A DNA stretch of 64,000 nt from Thermomonas carbonis (GCF_014396975.1 NZ_CP060719.1:1522001-1586000); one strand, 5' to 3'. Positions 25,641 to 34,684 are shown, numbered from the stretch's first letter. Numbers and translations: made by a program. Notes: generated from the letters alone by a model not told the origin.

Positions 25641-27479
25641 ATGAGCATCGACCGCATCGCGTTGCGCGGGCCGCTGGGCGACGCGTTGGCCGCGAACCTG
25701 CGCGGCCGGCTGTCGCATTTCATCGTCGACGAACACAGCCCGGCCATTGCCTTGTTCGCGCCGGAGCTGCGCGCGCGCAACCAGGAAGGCGACTGGTATG
25801 GCGAACATGCCGGCAAGTGGCTGTACGCCGCCGCGCGTGCGGTGATGCATGGCGGCGACGCCACCCTGGCTGGCAACCTGCGCCGGGTGGCCGACTACCT
25901 GGTGTCGGTGCAGGAAGCGGATGGCTACCTCGGCACCTATGCGCCGGAGCGCCGCTTCATGCGCAAGCAGCCGCCGAAGCCGGTGAGCTGGGACGGCGCG
26001 CCCAGCCTGCGTACCTGGGACATCTGGACGCATGCCTATTTGATCCTGGGTCTGGTCGAAGCCAGCCGCGCCCTGCGCGAGGACGCGTACCTCGCGGCCG
26101 CGCGACGCATCGGCGACCTCTGCCTGCACGCGCTGACCGATGGCGGCATCGACATCAATGATCTCGGCAATCACCACGGGATGTCGGCGACAGTGCTGAT
26201 GGATCCGGCGGTGGAGCTGTATTTCGCGACCGGCGAAACGCGCTATCTGGATCTCGCGAAGCGGATCCTCGCGCAGGTAGAAGCCAATCCCGCGCTGCGC
26301 TTGTTGTCGCGCGCGCTGGAGGGCGCGGATGCCTCGGAGATCGCCACCGGCAAGGCCTACCAGCTGATCTGGAACCTGGTCGGGCTGGCCAAGCTGCATC
26401 GCGCCACCGGTGAGGCGCGCCTGCTGGAGGCCGTGCAGCGGCTGTCGGAGAACATCCGCGCGCACCACCTCAGTTTGGGTGGCGGACCGTGGGGCGGCGC
26501 TGGCCATCGCTCGCGCGAGGTATTCAATCCCGCCAACGTGTTCAGTCCGGAAGGCTATGTCGAAACCTGCTCGACCTTCGCCTGGATCCAGCTCAACCGT
26601 GAACTGCTGCGCATCACCGGGCATGCCCGCTACGCAGGCGAAATCGAGCGCAGCGCCTACAACGATCTGCTGGGCGCGCAGGCCGCCGACGGCGAGGACT
26701 GGTGCTACTACGTGTTTCCGAACGGACGCCGCACGCACACCACGTACTGGCGTTGCTGCAAATCCAGCGGCGCGATGGCGCTGGAGGAATTGCCGGCGCT
26801 GGCCTATGCGGTCGACGGCGACGGCCTGCGCGTGCAGGTCTACGGCGCGGGCGAGGTCCACGCCCGCCTGCCAGGCGCCGGTGCGGTCACGCTGCGCCAG
26901 GACACCGAATATCCCTTCGCTGGCGTGATCCGGATGCGGCTGTCGGTCGAACGCGAAGCTGCATTCGCGCTGCGCCTGCGCGTCCCCGAGTGGGCCGCCG
27001 AGATCGGCCTGCAGGTCAATGGCGAAGCGGTCCAGGTGGAGATCGATGGCGACGGATTCGCGCTGCTGGCGCGGCACTGGCATGACGGCGATGAAGTCGA
27101 GCTGGCCTTGCCGCTGCCGCTGCGCATCCACCATGCCTGCAACCGCAACGTGCAGGAGTCGCGGGCGCCGGACGGCAGCCCGGTGGCGCAGGAAGTGCTG
27201 CGCCATGCCTATTGCGCGCTGACCCGCGGCCCGCTTGTGTTCGCCACCGGGCTTGTCGACGGCTACAAGCACGACGAAACTCTGCCCGAGATGCCGACGA
27301 CGGACTGGATCGACACCACCGCCGGCAGCGCCGCGCTCGCACTGCGCGTGCCGGGCCGCACGCCGATCCTGTTCGAGCCGTATTTCCTGGCCGCTGGCCG
27401 CCGCGATGGCAGCTGGCGGCTCACGTGGCTGTCGCTCCCGCCAGCCGCGGCCGAACCGGCCTCAATCAAGAATTCGTAG
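25641..27479 (+). CDS. GH127-family glycosidase (DUF1680, beta-L-arabinofuranosidase-like)
   Basis: The 612-residue protein has an (alpha/alpha)6 barrel and beta-sandwich layout. The zinc-thiolate active site of GH127 is intact: E308 and C310 (YVETCS) and C372-C373 (WRCCKSSG), matching Glu338, Cys340, Cys417 and Cys418 of the bifidobacterial enzyme, in which one of the paired Cys is the nucleophile. No signal peptide is seen, so it should work in the cytoplasm on an imported oligosaccharide or glycoside. The start is 25641 or an in-frame ATG at 25593 that overlaps the previous stop. Confidence 0.85.
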   Translation: MSIDRIALRGPLGDALAANLRGRLSHFIVDEHSPAIALFAPELRARNQEGDWYGEHAGKWLYAAARAVMHGGDATLAGNLRRVADYLVSVQEADGYLGTYAPERRFMRKQPPKPVSWDGAPSLRTWDIWTHAYLILGLVEASRALREDAYLAAARRIGDLCLHALTDGGIDINDLGNHHGMSATVLMDPAVELYFATGETRYLDLAKRILAQVEANPALRLLSRALEGADASEIATGKAYQLIWNLVGLAKLHRATGEARLLEAVQRLSENIRAHHLSLGGGPWGGAGHRSREVFNPANVFSPEGYVETCSTFAWIQLNRELLRITGHARYAGEIERSAYNDLLGAQAADGEDWCYYVFPNGRRTHTTYWRCCKSSGAMALEELPALAYAVDGDGLRVQVYGAGEVHARLPGAGAVTLRQDTEYPFAGVIRMRLSVEREAAFALRLRVPEWAAEIGLQVNGEAVQVEIDGDGFALLARHWHDGDEVELALPLPLRIHHACNRNVQESRAPDGSPVAQEVLRHAYCALTRGPLVFATGLVDGYKHDETLPEMPTTDWIDTTAGSAALALRVPGRTPILFEPYFLAAGRRDGSWRLTWLSLPPAAAEPASIKNS

Positions 27480-27570
27480 CGCCAGAACATATGAAGCGCG
27501 CCTGTTTATCGCCCGGGTCCTCGCGCAGAGTGGCCCCCATGTTCCCCGCATCGGCCTGGCCGGACCACGC

Positions 27571-28740
27571 ATGCTGAGCCCTTCGCCACCTGCTGCTGCA
27601 GCGGCCGCCGCCGGTCCCCTGGCCGGCATCCGGGTGCTCGACCTCAGCGCCTACATCGCCGGTCCCTACGGTTGCACGCTGCTGGCCGACCAGGGCGCGG
27701 AGGTGATCAAGATCGAGCCGCCCGGTGGCGACAACCTGCGCCAGTACCCGTCGACGCTGGACAAGGAAAGTCGCGCTTTCCTCGGCATCAACCGCAGCAA
27801 GCGTGGCATCATCCTCGATCTCAAGAACGCCGGCGACCACGCCAGGCTGTTGAAGCTGGTGCGCAGCGCGGACGTGCTCGTGCACAACTTCCGTCCCAGC
27901 GTCCCGGCGCGGTTGGGCATCGACCATGAACGCCTCAACCTGATCAATCCGCGGCTGGTGTACTGCGCGGTGACCGGCTACGGCGAAAGCGGGCCGATGA
28001 AGGACAAGGCCGGCTACGACCAGGTGCTGCAGACGATGACCGGCATGTGCGTCATGCAGGGCAAGCGCGGCGGTGCGCCGGAAATCATCTACGGCTCCGT
28101 GGTCGACTATTACGCGGCAGCGTTGCTGGCCGCCGGGGTCTCCTCCGCGTTGTACGAACGCGAGCGCAGCGGTCTGGGCCAGTACGTCGGCGTGTCGCTG
28201 CTGCGCAGCGCGTTGACGATGCAGTCCGCGCGCATGGTCTGGGCCGAGGGCGAAGCGCTCGACATCGGCCGCGACATGCGGTCCGGCGGTGTTACCGGCC
28301 TGCATCCGACCCGCGACGGCTACCTCTACATTTCCGCCAACACACCGCGGTTCTGGCAGGCGCTGTGTGCGAAGACCGGAATGCAGGCGCTCGCCGCGGA
28401 CCCGCGCTACGACAGCGTGCGCAAGCGCGCCGCGCACGCGGCGGAGATCGTGCCGATCCTGCACGAAGCACTGCTCGCGCATGACGCCGAGAGCTGGGAG
28501 CGCATGTTCGGCGATGAGGTCCCCAGCGCCGCCGCGCGTCGTCTGGAGGACATGTTCGACCATCCCCAGGTGCAGGCCGAGGGCTTGGTCGCCAACCTGG
28601 CGCATCCGGTGGTGGGTCACTATCGGGGCGTGACCCAGCCGATCCACTTCGGCCGCACCCCGGGTCCGCCGCCATTCGCCGCGCCCACCCTTGGGCAGCA
28701 CGACGACGAACTGGCAGGCGCCGGCGAGTCGGCTGGCTGA
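27571..28740 (+). CDS. CaiB/BaiF-type (class III) CoA-transferase
   Basis: The 389-residue enzyme has the family start LAGIRVLDLSAYIAGPYG, the CoA-binding region QGAEVIKIEPPGGDNLRQ, and the acylation Asp in SVVDYYAA (D179). Members move CoA between carboxylic acids. Those paired with a CoA-ester lyase, as here, include itaconate/citramalate and hydroxymethylglutarate-type pathways. The start at 27571 has CCGGA upstream. It is the last gene of the co-directional locus and the next gene is unrelated. Confidence 0.88.
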   Translation: MLSPSPPAAAAAAAGPLAGIRVLDLSAYIAGPYGCTLLADQGAEVIKIEPPGGDNLRQYPSTLDKESRAFLGINRSKRGIILDLKNAGDHARLLKLVRSADVLVHNFRPSVPARLGIDHERLNLINPRLVYCAVTGYGESGPMKDKAGYDQVLQTMTGMCVMQGKRGGAPEIIYGSVVDYYAAALLAAGVSSALYERERSGLGQYVGVSLLRSALTMQSARMVWAEGEALDIGRDMRSGGVTGLHPTRDGYLYISANTPRFWQALCAKTGMQALAADPRYDSVRKRAAHAAEIVPILHEALLAHDAESWERMFGDEVPSAAARRLEDMFDHPQVQAEGLVANLAHPVVGHYRGVTQPIHFGRTPGPPPFAAPTLGQHDDELAGAGESAG

Positions 28741-28880
28741 CAGCGAGGGCGGTTGCTGCGTCGACGGACGTCTGCAAGGCAATGCGCGCGCCAGTCCTCC
28801 CGATGCCGGGTTCATCACGATGAAGGGCAGGATCGCGGTGATGCGGCAAACTGCCCGCCACCAAAGCCAGCCTGATCGCC

Positions 28881-30695
28881 ATGCACCTCGTACGCGCGCT
28901 CGTCCTGTTCGCCAGCCTCGCCGTGGGTGGCGTCTCCATCGCCGCAGATCCCCCGGCCGAAGCGGAGAAGATCAAAGTCCCGCTGCCGTGGAAGCAGGGT
29001 CAGGTGCTGCACTACCAGGTCGAACAGGTGGAAACCGACACCAGCCCGGGCTCACGCGAGAAATCGATTTCCACGTCGATGATCGAAGTGAAGACCATCG
29101 AGGCCGGCAAGGAGGGCTTCCTCCAGCATTGGCGCGGATACGACAACAAGCAGGAAGTGCTCGAAGGCGACAAGGAACAAGCCAAGGCGATCGCCGACGC
29201 GATGGAGGGCCTGGAAGACCTGGCGTTCGTCATCGAAATGGACGGCGAAGGCAGCTACAAGGGCATGCGCAACCTGCAGGAAGTGACCACGCGACTGCGC
29301 GCTGCGATGCAGCCGGTGATGCTCAAGTTGGTGCGCGAGACCACGACGAAGGCGACCGCTGCGATGGAGCCGGCCCAGCGCAAGGAGGCGATGGACAAGG
29401 TCGAAGCCGAAACGAATGCCGTCCTGGATCGCTTCACCGCCCCGCAGGTGCTCGAAGGCATGCTCACCCGCGACATCCAGACCGTGCTGAATTTCACCGG
29501 TGCGGAGCTCGAGAACGACCAGTCCTACGCATTGGACACTACCCTGGAAAACCCGACCGGGGGTCCGCCGTTCCCGGCAAAGCTGACGTTCGGGCTGTAC
29601 GTGGACAAGGATTCGCCGGAAGACGTTTGGCTGGAATGGACCCTGGAGATCGATCCGGTGAAGGGTGCCGTCGCGATCTGGGACACCGCAGAGCGTCTGT
29701 TCGGGCGCAAGATCGACGAGGCCGAGCGCAAGACGCTGCCGTTGCAGGTCAGCATCGTCGACAAGGGATTCATCGTGTTCGAGCGCGCGACCGGCATTCC
29801 CGAGATGTACCAATACGTGCGCAACACCAAGATCGCCGAGAACGCCAATTACGAGCGTCGCAGGATGCGACTGGTGGAGCAGGCGCACGACCATGAGTGG
29901 TCCGACGAAACCCCGCATGCCACCGAGCCGGAGCTGAGCGCCGAAGAACGCGATGCCCAGCTGTGTGCGGACGATGGTGCCGATATCGCCGCGGCAATCG
30001 CGGCGTGCTCGCGGGAACTGGAGCGCAAGGATCTGGAGCCTGCCAAGCGCGCCGCGTGGCACGGGCAACGCGGCTGGCATCGCTACCGGAATGAACAGGG
30101 CGCGGAGGGTGTTTCGGATTTCGGCAAGGCGATGCAACTCGATCCGACTGCGCATGAATATGTGCTCGGCCGTTCGCGCGCGAATCGCCAGGCGGGTGAT
30201 TTCGCGGCGGCATTGGCGGATGCCGATCGCGCGCTGGCGATGGAGCCGAAGTCCTCGCATGCACACGCGGCGCGCGGGGTCGCCTTCGAGGGCATGGAGA
30301 AGTGGCCGGATGCGGTGGCCGCGTACGGCAAGGCGATCGACCTGGCCGCGGACAACCCCACCTGGTACGACGCGCGTTGCTGGGCGCGTGCAATGGCCGG
30401 CGACCATGCGGGCGGCAAGGCCGACTGCGCGCGTGCCCTGGAGTTGGACGCCGAGTCCTGGAACAGCTACAACTCGCGTGGTTATATCGAGTATCGGTTG
30501 GGCAACCACGCCGCTGCAGTGGCGGACTACGACAAGGCCATCCAGCACGTCCCGGAGATGGCCTCGTCCTGGTACATCCGCGGCCTGGCCAAGCGCGCCC
30601 TGGGCGATGCCAAGGGTGCGGACGCCGACATCGCCAAGGGTCTGGCACTGGATCCCAAAGTCGCGGAACGCTACGCCGGTTACGGGGTGAAATAA
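28881..30695 (+). CDS. Exported protein with C-terminal TPR repeats
   Basis: The 604-residue protein has a signal peptide ending SIAADP. Then follows a 330-residue beta-rich domain that I do not recognise (beginning WKQGQVLHYQVEQVE), and from about residue 350 five or six tetratricopeptide repeats (typical FAAALADADRALAMEPKSS). A periplasmic scaffold role is likely. The next gene, a lytic transglycosylase, starts 5 bases after its stop, suggesting a shared cell-wall function. Confidence 0.75.
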   Translation: MHLVRALVLFASLAVGGVSIAADPPAEAEKIKVPLPWKQGQVLHYQVEQVETDTSPGSREKSISTSMIEVKTIEAGKEGFLQHWRGYDNKQEVLEGDKEQAKAIADAMEGLEDLAFVIEMDGEGSYKGMRNLQEVTTRLRAAMQPVMLKLVRETTTKATAAMEPAQRKEAMDKVEAETNAVLDRFTAPQVLEGMLTRDIQTVLNFTGAELENDQSYALDTTLENPTGGPPFPAKLTFGLYVDKDSPEDVWLEWTLEIDPVKGAVAIWDTAERLFGRKIDEAERKTLPLQVSIVDKGFIVFERATGIPEMYQYVRNTKIAENANYERRRMRLVEQAHDHEWSDETPHATEPELSAEERDAQLCADDGADIAAAIAACSRELERKDLEPAKRAAWHGQRGWHRYRNEQGAEGVSDFGKAMQLDPTAHEYVLGRSRANRQAGDFAAALADADRALAMEPKSSHAHAARGVAFEGMEKWPDAVAAYGKAIDLAADNPTWYDARCWARAMAGDHAGGKADCARALELDAESWNSYNSRGYIEYRLGNHAAAVADYDKAIQHVPEMASSWYIRGLAKRALGDAKGADADIAKGLALDPKVAERYAGYGVK

Positions 30696-30700
30696 GTCGC

Positions 30701-31489
30701 ATGCAACGTCGCCCGGTCGGCATCGCCGCGATTCTCGCGTTGGCGATCATCGGCGATGCGCACTCACGCACGGTCTACCGCTGCGTGCGCGATGCGACCG
30801 TCAGCCTGTCCACCGCGCCGGAACCGGGCAGCAAGTGCGAAGCGAAGACGCTCGACGAAAACGCTGCGATGTTGCCCAACCTGTGGGGCGAGCTCGGCGT
30901 GTTCAGCGGCACCTTGTACGAATGGAAAGCGCCGGATGGCGTGCTGATCTACACCACCCGGCGCATGCCGGGGGCGACGCCTTACCTCAAGTTCACCGTC
31001 GAAACGCCGAAGGGCTCGCCCGCGCATGAAGGCCTGGGCCAGCTGGGCAAGCCGCGGCTCGACGCGCATGCGCCGACGTTCCGCAAGGCGGCGAAGGCAC
31101 GCAAGGTCGACGATGCCTTCCTGCGCGCGATCGCCCATGCGGAAAGCGGCTTCGACGACAAGGCGGTGTCGCCGAAGGGCGCGCAGGGATTGATGCAGTT
31201 GATGCCGGACGTGCAGCGCGACTACGCCGTGACCGATCCGTTCGATGCCGCGCAATCCATCGATGCCGCGGCGCGCCACCTGCGCGCATTGCTCGCGCGC
31301 TACAAGGGCGATTACGCACTGGCCGCGGCCGCCTACAACGCCGGCATCGGCACGGTGACGAAATACCGTGGCGTGCCGCCGTATGCCGAGACCATCGCCT
31401 ACGTCACGAAGGTGCAGGCCTTGCACGCGCGCTATCGCCAGGCGATGAAGCTGCCGCCGCTGGATCCGCCACTGCGCGCGGCGCAGTAA
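30701..31489 (+). CDS. Lytic transglycosylase (Slt family 1)
   Basis: The 262-residue exported protein has a C-terminal Slt domain with catalytic Glu in AHAESGFDDKAVSPKGAQGL and MQLMPDV, then AAYNAGIGTV. It cuts peptidoglycan glycan strands to 1,6-anhydro ends. The first 110 residues after the signal peptide have a Cys pair and a short DUF4124-like start (VYRCVRDATVSLST). It follows the TPR gene by 5 bases. Confidence 0.9.
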   Translation: MQRRPVGIAAILALAIIGDAHSRTVYRCVRDATVSLSTAPEPGSKCEAKTLDENAAMLPNLWGELGVFSGTLYEWKAPDGVLIYTTRRMPGATPYLKFTVETPKGSPAHEGLGQLGKPRLDAHAPTFRKAAKARKVDDAFLRAIAHAESGFDDKAVSPKGAQGLMQLMPDVQRDYAVTDPFDAAQSIDAAARHLRALLARYKGDYALAAAAYNAGIGTVTKYRGVPPYAETIAYVTKVQALHARYRQAMKLPPLDPPLRAAQ

Positions 31490-31527
31490 GCAAGCCGCGC
31501 GATTTGAGCAGTCAATGATCCAGCGGC

Positions 31528-32136
31528 CTACCAGCGCCCATCGATACGCTTTGATGCGTTGTAGACGCAGTTGCCGCCCGTGATCGCTCCGGCATCGTCG
31601 AGCACGCGAAAATTGCGTGCCGTCTCGCGCTTGTAGGTCAAGCCACGCGAGGAGCCCGTGGTCAGGCGCAACACGCCGGTGCCGGCGTCGAAGGTATAGC
31701 GACCGGTGCGGCCGTCGAAATCGCGATAGGTACTGCCGTCCACGATGCCGAAGTACGCGCCGGTAAACAGGCCGACACCGGGCAGGGTGCATTCCCACAC
31801 GCTGCCGATCGCAAGCGCTTTGCCGCTGTTGCCAGGGCCGGGGCTTGATTGCGATGCCGGTTTCGTCGCCGGTCTGGTTGCCGGTTTTGATGCCGCCGCC
31901 TTCGCGGCAGCGGCAGGAACGATATCGGCGGGATTCCACCACAGCTCGCGACTGCTGTCCTCGACCAGAAAGCGACAACCCCATTTTGGATCGAGTTCAC
32001 CGCCGGTGGCTTTGACAGGTGTGTCGCCGGTGAACCCTTTGATCACGTATCGCTCTCCGGCCGCCGGGCAGCTTGCTGCCAGCGCTTGCCCCGCGAACAT
32101 CGCCATTCCGATCAGCGGCAGTCCCAGAATTTTCAT
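31528..32136 (-). CDS. Exported protein of unknown function
   Basis: The 202-residue product has a signal peptide ending ALAAS, a small folded part with two Cys and Trp-rich segments, a Pro/Ala/Lys-rich linker (about residues 85-105), and a C-terminal beta-rich domain. The last has GSVWECTLPGVGLFTGAYFG and GNCVYN, so probably a disulfide. I recognise no family. A strong GGAGGAGG ribosome site precedes the ATG at 32136. Confidence 0.65.
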   Translation of the reverse strand: MKILGLPLIGMAMFAGQALAASCPAAGERYVIKGFTGDTPVKATGGELDPKWGCRFLVEDSSRELWWNPADIVPAAAAKAAASKPATRPATKPASQSSPGPGNSGKALAIGSVWECTLPGVGLFTGAYFGIVDGSTYRDFDGRTGRYTFDAGTGVLRLTTGSSRGLTYKRETARNFRVLDDAGAITGGNCVYNASKRIDGRW

Positions 32137-32600
32137 TGCCTCCTCCACCAACAAGCCAACAAGCAGAATGCCAGGCGAGCATAGCCTGCTTGCGCAAGCC
32201 GAGCTCCTGCGCGATACCTAGCCCGCTCCGATTCTTGGGTAGGAGGAAGGTTATGGCTACAGGAAATTGAAACGCCATCTTCGGGCAGTCTGCCGGGCGG
32301 ACGGCGGTCACGCGAGCGCCCGTCTTGGGCCCGGATCGAAGTCGGCGCGTGGGATTCCGGCCTGGCTGATGGTCCCTGACGCCATCTGCACGAGATCTTG
32401 AATGCGCCGCGCGATTAGCCGGTCTTTGCGCGCGCGTGGTTAAGCAAATGTTGGTGTTCATCTTGGCGCGCGGGACGCGTTCAGACGCCACCCGTAAGGT
32501 GCGAATCGTGAGTTGCGGGATGCGTTGGCCCTGTCAGCGGCGCATCCCGCAACCGCACCAGACGATCCGTTTTGATCCCCCGCAGAACGAGAGGTATCCC
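32137..32600. other. Gene-free stretch with a 13-bp stem hairpin
   Basis: No convincing gene is found in these 464 bases between a divergent pair. The most notable element is an inverted repeat: GTTGCGGGATGCG at 32512-32524 with CGCATCCCGCAAC at 32541-32553, a perfect 13-bp stem with a 16-base loop. It lies in the likely leader of the EF-hand gene, 47 bases before its ATG. The region must also hold promoters for both genes, but I see no clear hexamers. Confidence 0.6.
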
Positions 32601-32957
32601 ATGCACAAGACCAACAAACTCGCCATCCTGTCCATCGCCCTGGCTTCGGCCCTGGCGGCACCGGCGGCGTTCGCGCAGAGCGCCCCCGCCAATCCGCAGG
32701 ATCCAACGCCGCAATCGATGCCGCAGCAGCAGCCCACCGAAGCGGTTCCGCAGGCCGCCCCGGCGCAGAAAACCTGGGCCGAACTCGATGCCAACGGCAA
32801 TGGCTCGTTGAGCGCCAGCGAAGCCGCTCCCATCGAAAGTCTCACCAAGGTGTTCGCGAAGGCCGACAAGGACGGCAATGGCGAGTTGACTGCCGATGAG
32901 TACAAGACCTGGCTGGCGGCCAATGGTGGTGGCAAGCCCAAGGCCGGGCAGGGCTGA
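32601..32957 (+). CDS. Exported EF-hand protein
   Basis: The 118-residue protein has a signal peptide ending AFAQS, a Pro/Gln-rich spacer, and two calcium loops: DANGNGSLSASE and DKDGNGELTADE. Both have canonical acidic positions, so calcium binding in the periplasm or outside is expected. AGAGG precedes the ATG at 32601. The gene ends in a Rho-independent-type hairpin. Confidence 0.88.
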   Translation: MHKTNKLAILSIALASALAAPAAFAQSAPANPQDPTPQSMPQQQPTEAVPQAAPAQKTWAELDANGNGSLSASEAAPIESLTKVFAKADKDGNGELTADEYKTWLAANGGGKPKAGQG

Positions 32958-33000
32958 CGCAAGACTGAACAACAACAAGAAAAGTTGAAGGTTGTGGCAC

Positions 33001-33024
33001 GAAGGGCGGCTCAGGCCGCCTTTC
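33001..33024 (+). terminator. Terminator of the EF-hand gene
   Basis: GGCGGC pairs with GCCGCC around TCAG, extended outward by GAAG against TTTC with one G-T wobble, then GTTTGCC. The stem lies about 45 bases after the EF-hand stop and 38 bases before the next start. Confidence 0.75.
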
Positions 33025-33062
33025 GTTTGCCTGCGATTTTTTCGGGCACGTACACTGCGCGC

Positions 33063-33794
33063 ATGAATACGCAACGTAACGGGGGTATCGGTCTGGTCGG
33101 TTTCGATGCCGACGACACCCTCTGGCGCAGCCAGGATTATTTCGATGACGCGCAGGCGCAATTCGAGCGCATCGTCGCCGGTTACGTGGATCTGGACGAT
33201 GTGGCCGGCCGGCTGTACGCCGTGGAGAAGCGCAACCTCGCGCTGTTCGGCTACGGCGTGAAAGGCATGGTCCTGTCGATGGTCGAAGCCGCGGTCGAGA
33301 TCACCGAGGAGCGCATCAGCGCCGGCGACCTGCATCGCATCGTCGGCCTGGGCAAGGCGCTGTTGCGGCATCCGGTCGAACTGCTGGACGGCGTGCGCGA
33401 GGCCGTCGAGACGATCGCCGCCACGCATCCCGTCGTGCTGATCACCAAGGGCGATCTGTTCCACCAGGAAGCCAAGGTCCGCGACAGCGGCATGGCCGAC
33501 CTGTTCCGCCGCATCGAGATCGTCAGCGAAAAGGATCCCGCGACCTATGCGCGTCTGTTCGAGGAATTCGGCATCGCGTCGCAGCGCTTCCTGATGGTCG
33601 GCAATTCGCTGCGCTCGGACATCGCGCCAGTGATCGAGCTCGGCGGGTGGGGCGTGCATGTGCCGTACCACACGACCTGGGCGCATGAGGCCGATGCCAG
33701 CCTGCAACACGGCGGCGAGCGCATGCGCACGATCGCCGGCATCGCCGAACTGCCGCAGGCGATGCGTGAGCTGGATGCCATCGCCGCGCGCTGA
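33063..33794 (+). CDS. HAD-family hydrolase
   Basis: The 243-residue cytoplasmic phosphatase has all haloacid-dehalogenase motifs: GFDADDTLW (nucleophile Asp, motif I), VVLITKGD (motif II), a Lys region at VSEKDPA (motif III), and MVGNSLRSDI (motif IV). The cap is helical (class I). Substrate unknown. The ATG at 33063 follows the terminator of the preceding gene. Confidence 0.9.
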   Translation: MNTQRNGGIGLVGFDADDTLWRSQDYFDDAQAQFERIVAGYVDLDDVAGRLYAVEKRNLALFGYGVKGMVLSMVEAAVEITEERISAGDLHRIVGLGKALLRHPVELLDGVREAVETIAATHPVVLITKGDLFHQEAKVRDSGMADLFRRIEIVSEKDPATYARLFEEFGIASQRFLMVGNSLRSDIAPVIELGGWGVHVPYHTTWAHEADASLQHGGERMRTIAGIAELPQAMRELDAIAAR

Positions 33795-33827
33795 AGCGGG
33801 CCCGCGGCATTGATGCACAATTCGCGG

Positions 33828-34277
33828 ATGTCGCGTCGATCGCTCATGTTGCTGGTTTCCCTGTTGCTGCTCGCCGGCTGCGACGCGGCTCCGTCGCGCG
33901 CACCTGCGGCGGGCCGGCAAGCGTCGTCGGCCATCGACCCCGCCATCGTGGACAGCGCGCTGGAGTTCCGCGGACAACGTCCGTGCGTGGATTGCGCAGG
34001 CATCGACGCGTGGTTGCGCCTGCAATCGGGCGACGGCCTGCAGCGCTACCAACTGGTCGAGCGCTACCGCGATGGCGGCCCCGGCCTGCGCTTCGAGGAC
34101 GAAGGCGATTGGACTGCGCAAGGCGACTTGCTGCGGCTTACGTCATCGCAGGGCGGCGAGCGCGTCTACGTTCGCCAGGAAGACGGCAGCCTGCAGGCGC
34201 GCGGCATCGATGGCGCGTTGTTGCCGGCGCTTGCCGACGATGTCCTGCTGCCGACCCGATTGGACGATGGGCAGTGA
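33828..34277 (+). CDS. NlpE-like lipoprotein
   Basis: The 149-residue lipoprotein has the lipobox LLLLAGC and an N-terminal NlpE/copper-resistance domain with RPCVDCAGI (CxxC) and LVERYRDGGPGLRF. NlpE senses surface contact and copper and signals to Cpx in enterics. Here only the N-terminal domain is present, as in the shorter bacterial homologues. Start codons at 33810 (TTG) and 33813 (ATG) are also in frame. Its stop overlaps the next gene's GTG start by four bases. Confidence 0.78.
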   Translation: MSRRSLMLLVSLLLLAGCDAAPSRAPAAGRQASSAIDPAIVDSALEFRGQRPCVDCAGIDAWLRLQSGDGLQRYQLVERYRDGGPGLRFEDEGDWTAQGDLLRLTSSQGGERVYVRQEDGSLQARGIDGALLPALADDVLLPTRLDDGQ

Positions 34278-34672
34278 CGGATGGCATCGCGACCTTCGGC
34301 GGCGGTTGCCATTGCGGGCGCGTGCGTTTCGAGGTCGATGCGGCGCGCGGTTTCGAGGTGCTCGACTGCAATTGTTCGATCTGCCGGATGACCGGCTTCC
34401 TGCACCTGATCGTGCCGGCCACGCGCTTCCGCCTGCTGTCCGGTGCGGATGACCTGGTCGAATACACCTTCAATACCGGCGCGGCGAAGCACCGGTTCTG
34501 TGGGCATTGCGGGATCAAGAGTTTCTACGTGCCGCGCAGCCATCCGCATGGCTTCAGCGTCAACGCACGCTGCCTGGATGACATCGATCTTTCTGCATTG
34601 CGAGTGGTCACGTTCGATGATGGCGATCGCGATGCCGCAACGGCGGCAGTCGCGCATTTGGCCGACGCCTGA
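34274..34672 (+). CDS. GFA-family zinc protein
   Basis: The 132-residue protein has the glutathione-dependent formaldehyde-activating (GFA) fold with zinc ligands CHC, CNCSIC and CGHCG. Most members do not act on formaldehyde and their substrates are unknown. The GTG start overlaps the NlpE-like stop by four bases, so translation is likely coupled. Confidence 0.82.
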   Translation: MTDGIATFGGGCHCGRVRFEVDAARGFEVLDCNCSICRMTGFLHLIVPATRFRLLSGADDLVEYTFNTGAAKHRFCGHCGIKSFYVPRSHPHGFSVNARCLDDIDLSALRVVTFDDGDRDAATAAVAHLADA

Positions 34673-34684
34673 GCCAACCAACAA

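Noticed and set aside
23231..25876. An 881-codon open frame on the minus strand opposite the TIM-barrel/SUMF1 gene
   Set aside because: Very long antisense frames are common in GC-rich DNA; its translation is rich in His, Arg and Ala with no domain pattern, while the plus strand shows clear protein families.
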